Shown here: in pieces, positions 59,174 to 64,000 of the stretch | How positions within the stretch are numbered: position 1 is the first letter of the stretch | Layout: each line of letters begins with the position of its first letter | Assembly (NCBI GenBank): GCA_021613535.1 | Contig: CP075492.1 | Location: forward strand, 5,642,001-5,706,000 | Source of the DNA: Adineta vaga | Lineage: Eukaryota > Rotifera | Reading direction: 5' to 3' | DNA: 64,000 nt | The notes under the pieces: model-generated | Databases searched by the model: none | What the model was told of the DNA's origin: nothing | Seen by the model: only the letters and a program-made list of their open reading frames with translations | Made by a program: the position numbers and the translations under genes

Positions 59174-59793
59174 AGTCGAGACTTGTTTAATGTCATACAC
59201 ATCCCGTTAATTACACATCAAGGAATGACTGAAATAGTACATCAAAAGCACAAAAGAAAATACCATCCTGTAGTCATCAAGTATATCTACTTGAATTGAA
59301 ATAATATTCTTCATTTGTCCTCAAATGACAAACTCTACAGTTTATCACATTATAAGATATGACGTCACATAGTGCAATTCTTTCTGAACGACATTATTGT
59401 TGTGATACACTTAAAAAACAATAAAGATATACCAATTGTTGAAAACTGAGGGTTAACGATATTTTCAAGGGTTCGAAAAGTTTTTTCCAAAGAAACGCCT
59501 TTCAACTATAGAATAGATATGTTCCTTTTGTGCTCGATGTAAATTCCATGAAGATTTGATCCATCTTTATATTATGTTCTCATTTCTAAATGAATTTTGA
59601 GAACATTCCATAATTCTTAACTGCTAGAGAAAAACAATTCATACTTATTATTATCTCCGGTCTTGCGAATACTACTTTTTGAAGATAATTAATAACAATA
59701 ACTGACACATCTAATTTAAGTTTTGATTGGTTACTATTTCTTTTATAGCTAAAAAAGAAATCTCAAAAGTAGATAAAAATTCTTCAATAAACA

Positions 59794-60765
59794 ATGTCTT
59801 CGTCGATGTTACCACGAGTTCAAGCAGAAATTGTTCGTTATGGAATGACAATTGTTTTAATTTTAGGCGTGATTGGTAATTCTTTAGTTATTATTCTATT
59901 CAGTCGACGTCGTTCAAATTCATGCGCAATTTACCTAATAGGTTCAGCAATATTAAACATTCTAGCTTTGATATTGATAATAATTCTTCAAGTCTATAAT
60001 CTCTATCATCAAGATCCAACTAGTCATTCTCTTCTACTCTGCAAACTACGTGTCTATTTTGCTCATGCATGGGTTCAATCAGCCAAATATTTAATGATAT
60101 GCGCATGTATTGATCGATATTTATTGACTATAAATAACATTCGTTTTCGTGCGTTACATCGTTCAGTAGTAGCACGACGAATTGCAATTACTATCGTAAT
60201 CTTCTATCATATCTTTATCATTCATTTACCAATTATGTCAACAATTGTCAATGGAAGATGTGTTCAAGTCGGTATCTATAATGTTTTCTATCAAACTCAT
60301 GTTCTCTTATTTCTTTGTTTAATTCCACCGATACTCATGGCTATTTTTGGTTATTTAGCTTATAGAAATATGAAAAATTTACATAAACGTATTCGACCAA
60401 TTGATGTCAATACTATTGTTGGTAATGATAGATATATTCCGATTGATAGTCGTGATCGAGATTTATTAACTATAGTACTTGTTGAAATATCTTTGTATAT
60501 TATAACAATGTCTTATTATCCATTTGTTTTACTTGAAATTTCAATTACAACATATTTAGGCATCAATAAAAGCATTGGACATCTTGAAATTGAAAGTTTT
60601 CTAGCAACATTTTCAATGTTTCTTATTTATGTGAATAGTGCTGCTCCTTTCTATGTATATGTAGTTGTTTCGAAAATATTTCGGAGAGATTGCAACGAAC
60701 TTTTTACTAAATTCAAATGTCGATTTATTTGGCAAAATAATCAAATAAACATAACACAAGCTTAA
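59794..60765 (+). CDS. Rhodopsin-like GPCR (orphan), single exon
   Basis: One exon of 323 residues. Seven helices: TM1 about 17-37 (ILGVIGNSLVIILF, with the GN pair), TM2 43-66, TM3 86-108 ending CIDRYLLTI (DRY-type motif), TM4 131-150, TM5 169-191 (LIPPILMAIFGYLAYRNM), TM6 229-251 and TM7 276-296 ending SAAPFYVYVVVSKIFRR. The conserved Cys pair (LLCKLR before TM3, GRCVQ in ECL2) is present. It resembles the receptor at 53128-54166 in layout, suggesting the same broad bdelloid receptor class, but they are not close copies. Ligand unknown. No intron was found. Confidence 0.88.
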   Translation: MSSSMLPRVQAEIVRYGMTIVLILGVIGNSLVIILFSRRRSNSCAIYLIGSAILNILALILIIILQVYNLYHQDPTSHSLLLCKLRVYFAHAWVQSAKYLMICACIDRYLLTINNIRFRALHRSVVARRIAITIVIFYHIFIIHLPIMSTIVNGRCVQVGIYNVFYQTHVLLFLCLIPPILMAIFGYLAYRNMKNLHKRIRPIDVNTIVGNDRYIPIDSRDRDLLTIVLVEISLYIITMSYYPFVLLEISITTYLGINKSIGHLEIESFLATFSMFLIYVNSAAPFYVYVVVSKIFRRDCNELFTKFKCRFIWQNNQINITQA

Positions 60766-60855
60766 TTATATCAAACTTGCGATCATACTGTATCTTCTCA
60801 TGTTTTCTTATGGAATAAATTGAACGCTATGATGTGATAGGATATTATTTTATTT

Positions 60856-61320
60856 TTAGAATTGAGTAAGATATTCTTCTCTCATTTTTTGTAACTTTTC
60901 AATCAATGATTCAATTCCTTTAATTGCTTGTCCACTTTCGAATATGACTCGTTTGCTGCCATTGTTCCAATCGACTTGAATCCATTCAATACCACCATCA
61001 GCACAACCTGGACATCCAATAGTATCATCTAAATTTGAAAATACTTGTGGTGTAAGAAGAGCCAAAAGTTCTTCCCATTGATTGGACGCAAATGTAAAGG
61101 ATTGGCGAAGTGGTGGATAAGATTCTTGAGCAAAATTTGGTTGTTTTGTTGCAATTAATTGAATTGGATTGATGGTAGCATTAATGGATTGTTGACAATA
61201 ACCACGGCATCTTCCAAAAGAAAGACCACTGGAGATTGAACGAACATCTTTCCGTTCGAAATTTCCATAGACAACGGAAAGAAGAGAGAGAGCGAGGAGA
61301 TATTGCCACGATACTTGCAT
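60856..61320 (-). CDS. Small secreted protein with CPGCADGG motif
   Basis: One exon of 154 residues starting at the ATG at 61320. A signal peptide (MQVSWQYLLALSLLSVVYG) precedes a mature domain with SFGRCRGYCQQS near residue 34, and CPGCADGGIEWIQVDW followed by KRVIFESGQAI near residues 100-130, then a helical end. The spacing (a short Cys-x3-Cys near the start, a beta-rich middle, then CPxCADGG and an amphipathic C-terminal helix) resembles an uncharacterised family found in plants and some microbes, from memory only. Four cysteines could form two disulphides. Function unknown. A TATATAAAT lies about 62-71 bases upstream of the ATG. Confidence 0.75.
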   Translation of the reverse strand: MQVSWQYLLALSLLSVVYGNFERKDVRSISSGLSFGRCRGYCQQSINATINPIQLIATKQPNFAQESYPPLRQSFTFASNQWEELLALLTPQVFSNLDDTIGCPGCADGGIEWIQVDWNNGSKRVIFESGQAIKGIESLIEKLQKMREEYLTQF

Positions 61321-61381
61321 GATGGTTTTTCTTCAGGAATATAAGGAATCAAATGTGATTTGTAGCTTCGAAAGTACTTGA

Positions 61382-61391
61382 TTTATATATT
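61382..61391 (-). promoter_or_regulatory. Possible TATA box of the small secreted protein gene
   Basis: On the minus strand the sequence reads ATATATAAAT, about 62-71 bases before the ATG at 61320. Confidence 0.35.
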
Positions 61392-61582
61392 GACAAAGCG
61401 ATAAGATACAATAAATCACTTTTCAGGATTGTTGATAATTATAAAATAAATCCTTTACAAATTGATATTCATTGTTTTCGATATTGTATGATTAAGTCCA
61501 TTATATCTTGTATGAAAATATGAAATTGATTTTTATGATTCGAAATTGAAGATATTTCCTCAATTATTCAATTTATTTTATT

Positions 61583-61939
61583 TTAGAAAGTTTTTTCTTT
61601 TGATTTCACTGATGAAAATATACGTTGACAATAAAATATACTACAACTAATCAGTTTTTTCAATTCAATATAATCAAGATACACAATCGTATAGCATAAC
61701 CAATCTAAATCATAATATGCGTACCATGGATATGAATTGTTTACTGATATTAAAGATTCTACTGCATGTTCAATACCACCATGTAATTTCATTATTGTTT
61801 GAATTTCATTTGATATTTTTCTTTGGAGTCGCTTTGCCATCGGATTTAAGCATCTTTTCTTTCAATTATTCAGATGTAATTGTATGTTGATTTAACCTTT
61901 TACCAACACTTACATCTTCTGAACGTTGTGCCATATCAT
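61583..61939 (-). CDS. Doubtful small gene, possibly a gene fragment
   Basis: A proposed two-exon model, 61939-61914 and 61853-61583, gives 98 residues (MIWHNVQKICLNPMAKRLQR ... SSVKSKEKTF). The second exon is the more convincing part, with Trp/Tyr-rich SYPWYAYYDLDWLCYTIVYL. The donor (GAT/GTAAGT) is good but the acceptor (GAAAAG) has a poor pyrimidine tract. An alternative upstream frame (FYACQNDMAQRSED) also looks protein-like but does not join to exon 2 in frame. It may be a truncated or decayed gene. No family recognised. Confidence 0.3.
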
Positions 61940-62579
61940 TTTGACATGCATAGAAATGAATAAGGCTCTTCTTGATTTTTGTTCAATTGATAAATCAATA
62001 AGAAATAACAAAATAAGAAATTGTTGGAACAGATATCGAATATTGCAAATTGTTGATTGTACTATGGAGTATAGTGTGTATTTCTTGAAATTATCTACTT
62101 GATACTATAAGCAAAACTTCACATAAAGATTTAGATGTATAATAATCAATTCTAATATATTGACTCGTCCAAACAGAAATAACACTATATAATACCAACA
62201 ATATTTTAGTTTTCAATGCTAGTAGAACATGAAACAGGACGGTAAAGACGTCAACAGATATTTTCTTATCTCATAATCATCACTGTAGTATCCTTATATT
62301 GCTGAAATTATGTATGAAATATGTTTTGCTCTTGTTTGATACTTATAATAATAGTTTTTGATAGTTAATTTCAATGAATTGTATGCTATCTGTTTTTTAG
62401 TGCTATAGATATCAAGATTTCGATAGCAATTCGTAGCATTCTTTATCAATTATCTAAATCTCATATTATTATACGCATGAAAAGTCATTTTAGTATGAAT
62501 TTATTATGTTGCAGTTTTTCTTTTCAATCAGTAAAATAATCATGTCTGTTTCTTATGTTTAACGAAGGAAAAACAGCGA
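61940..62579. other. Intergenic region before GILT
   Basis: About 640 bases, AT-rich, possibly with remnant coding sequence near 61940-61980. Nothing else recognised. Confidence 0.4.
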
Positions 62580-63556
62580 TTAGATTGTTTTTTTACATCG
62601 AGCAGGTGGATTAGAACCCTAAAGAATGAAAAAGTATGATTAAGAATTGATATTATGAGTATTCATATTCATTTTTACTTTGTATGTATCACATAAAAGA
62701 GCAATAAGATTTGTTTGAGCACGATCTTGAATTTCATCCGAATAATTTCCATTGAGTGTGACAAATGGTACAAAAGCCGTCGATGGTTTGATCTTTTCAG
62801 TTTGAACAGCATAGACATGTTGTAATTGATTTCCTACTCGACTATTTGTACAAGTCGCGACTTTTTCATAATCAATGCTAGCATTTTGAGCACACTGTCT
62901 TGCTACTGTTTCTACATCACCTAATATTGAATCCATGCAATAAATAAAAGGCTAAAATAAAACATTTAAAATCTCATTGGTTTTTCTTCATTCATTTTCT
63001 TCTTACTATATGTTGACGTGTATCGGGATAAGATGCAATGGCACAAGTCTATGAAGATAAAGAAATAGAAATATTCATATCTAATTGAAACACATTACAT
63101 GAATAAGATTTCCATAACATTCATCAGCACCATGTTGACAATAAAATTGATATAATTGTGTTTCAGGTCGATAGACTTCATGTGCATTTCCATAAGGAAT
63201 AAATGTTAAATTGACAATATCAGCAATAGCTTGATAAGCAAACCATACTTGAGTTGTCGTAAATTGACGACAATCAGCGCAAAGGGATTCATAATAGATT
63301 GTAAAATTAACACGATCATTTGTCGATGTATTCCATACAAATGATGTACATTGTTTAGTTACCTACGTCATACGAAAGAACAAATGTATTAGAAACAAAT
63401 AAAAGCAAGATTAATACACACTCCGCAAACAGCAGCGATTTCTTTTGTTTTACACCAATCACCAGGTGAATTGGGACACTTTATTGGTAGACTAGTTGTG
63501 ATTAAGATGAAAGAACCATATAGAATAGCGATAGAAAAAGAGATGGTACGCATCAT
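62580..63556 (-). CDS. GILT-like lysosomal thiol reductase
   Basis: Five exons: 63556-63422, 63362-63099, 63048-63007, 62951-62679 and 62618-62580; 250 residues. An N-terminal signal peptide (MMRTISFSIAILYGSFILI) is followed by the thioredoxin-like fold: active site YYESLCADCRQF (CxxC near residues 73-76) and the GILT signature CQHGADECYGN (CQHGx2ECx2N, near residue 120), then IDYEKVATCTNSRVGNQL and FVPFVTLNG. The CxxC and the signature cysteines are present. GILT reduces disulphides in lysosomes; in invertebrates it takes part in protein degradation and defence. The exon 1 donor is a weak GTGTGT. The last exon adds 12 residues (GSNPPARCKKTI). Confidence 0.92.
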
Positions 63557-64000
63557 GATGAGAATGATAAATAGAAATGTTAGATGTGATTAAAGATAAG
63601 AATTTTACGTCAACATGACGATGCAATCAGTTATCTTTCGTTAACAATCTATCGTCATAATTCTAATATCATAAAGGTCATTGAACTGACTTCCATTTCA
63701 ATACATGTTGTTCAACAACTGTTCAAACATTAGAAATTCACTAAGAAATAGAAAATAAATATATTCAATGTTCATATTACAAAATCTACTTGTTATATTA
63801 AATTATTCTCACAGAAGTTTAGAAAATATATCTCGTCATTCAATTTTTCTTTTCTCTCCGATCACATTGAATTGTCGTCAACAATAGCGTCATTCAAAAC
63901 AGAAATAAACTTCAAATAGTATCTTTATATTATTTTTCATCACAAATGAAACCATATAATTCTTTGAATTTGAATAAAACTATGATACGGTTTCGTTTTT
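63557..64000. other. Region upstream of GILT to the window end
   Basis: 444 bases, AT-rich, with no gene or repeat recognised; it should hold the GILT promoter. Confidence 0.45.

Larger units (their letters stand above)
58385..59205. mobile_element. Probable non-autonomous DNA transposon (hAT-like MITE)
   Basis: The ends are GGGATGTG (58385-58392) and its exact inverse CACATCCC (59198-59205). Inside them lie long imperfect inverted repeats, 58475-58537 and 59109-59173, which match at nearly nine of ten positions. The left subterminal part (58393-58470) also has smaller palindromes such as GTGTTC/GAACAC and CAGTGC/GCACTG. There is no transposase, so the element would be non-autonomous. The GGGATGTG-type end is reminiscent of hAT elements, but no clear 8-base target duplication is visible, so the superfamily is uncertain. 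Confidence 0.65.
58133..59793. other. Intergenic region containing a probable DNA transposon
   Basis: About 1.66 kb with no coding sequence. Most of it is the element described at 58385-59205; the flanks look like ordinary AT-rich DNA. Confidence 0.5.

Noticed and set aside
58385-59205. 8-base target-site duplication proving a hAT element
   Set aside because: Flanks (ATCGACACTA on the left, GTTAATTACA on the right) do not match, so the superfamily is left open.

Overview
The window looks like a piece of animal nuclear genome, most likely from a bdelloid rotifer. It encodes animal-specific families: innexin, paramyosin, tektin-1, a NACHO-type chaperone, a SHARK-type tyrosine kinase and a MECOM/PRDM16-type zinc-finger factor. 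The DNA is AT-rich, most introns are about 45-65 bases with GT-AG ends, gene spacing is tight, and there are several one- or two-exon rhodopsin-like GPCRs. The bdelloid assignment is inference from family content and gene structure; there is no rRNA or mitochondrial marker. No tRNA, rRNA or CRISPR array was recognised.

Layout. 1-5 kb: a partial membrane protein with repeated cysteine modules (-), CHMP5/Vps60 (+) and a small secreted cysteine-rich peptide (-). 5-14 kb: an intronless cytochrome P450 (+), then tektin-1 (-), whose 3.8 kb third intron holds a complete innexin gene on the other strand; SCOC (+) is divergent from tektin-1. 14.7-18.1 kb: a MECOM/PRDM16-like zinc-finger gene (-) with no visible PR domain and two exon junctions that do not keep frame. 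19.9-23.9 kb: a Rab27-effector-like (Slac2/Slp) gene and an unrecognised disordered-protein gene (both +). 25.1-28.3 kb: paramyosin (+). 29.1-31.5 kb: TMEM35A/NACHO (-) and an unrecognised single-pass membrane protein (+). 31.8-36.4 kb: HERC4-like E3 ligase (-). 37.3-40.5 kb: SH2-ankyrin-SH2-tyrosine kinase (+). 40.7-43 kb: SmG (-) and the proteasome lid subunit Rpn9/PSMD13 (+). 43-45 kb: a NOX5-like NADPH oxidase pseudogene (-). 45.5-46.2 kb: a secreted germin-like cupin (+), a candidate horizontal acquisition. 46.2-50.1 kb: a gene-poor stretch. 50.1-54.2 kb: two GPCRs, one with a very long second extracellular loop. 54.7-58.1 kb: CHCHD2/10 (-) and a disordered protein with Trp-Pro repeats (-). 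58.4-59.2 kb: a probable non-autonomous DNA transposon with long inverted repeats. 59.8-63.6 kb: a third GPCR (+), a small secreted protein (-), a doubtful small gene (-) and a GILT thiol reductase (-).

No operon-like pathway grouping is apparent; the genes are unrelated housekeeping, muscle/cilium, signalling and secreted functions. Gene models were assembled by hand from GT-AG boundaries and reading-frame continuity; for most multi-exon genes the exon lengths sum to a whole number of codons. Several genes have a good 3' splice site 2-15 bases before the ATG, which would fit 5' UTR introns or spliced-leader trans-splicing.
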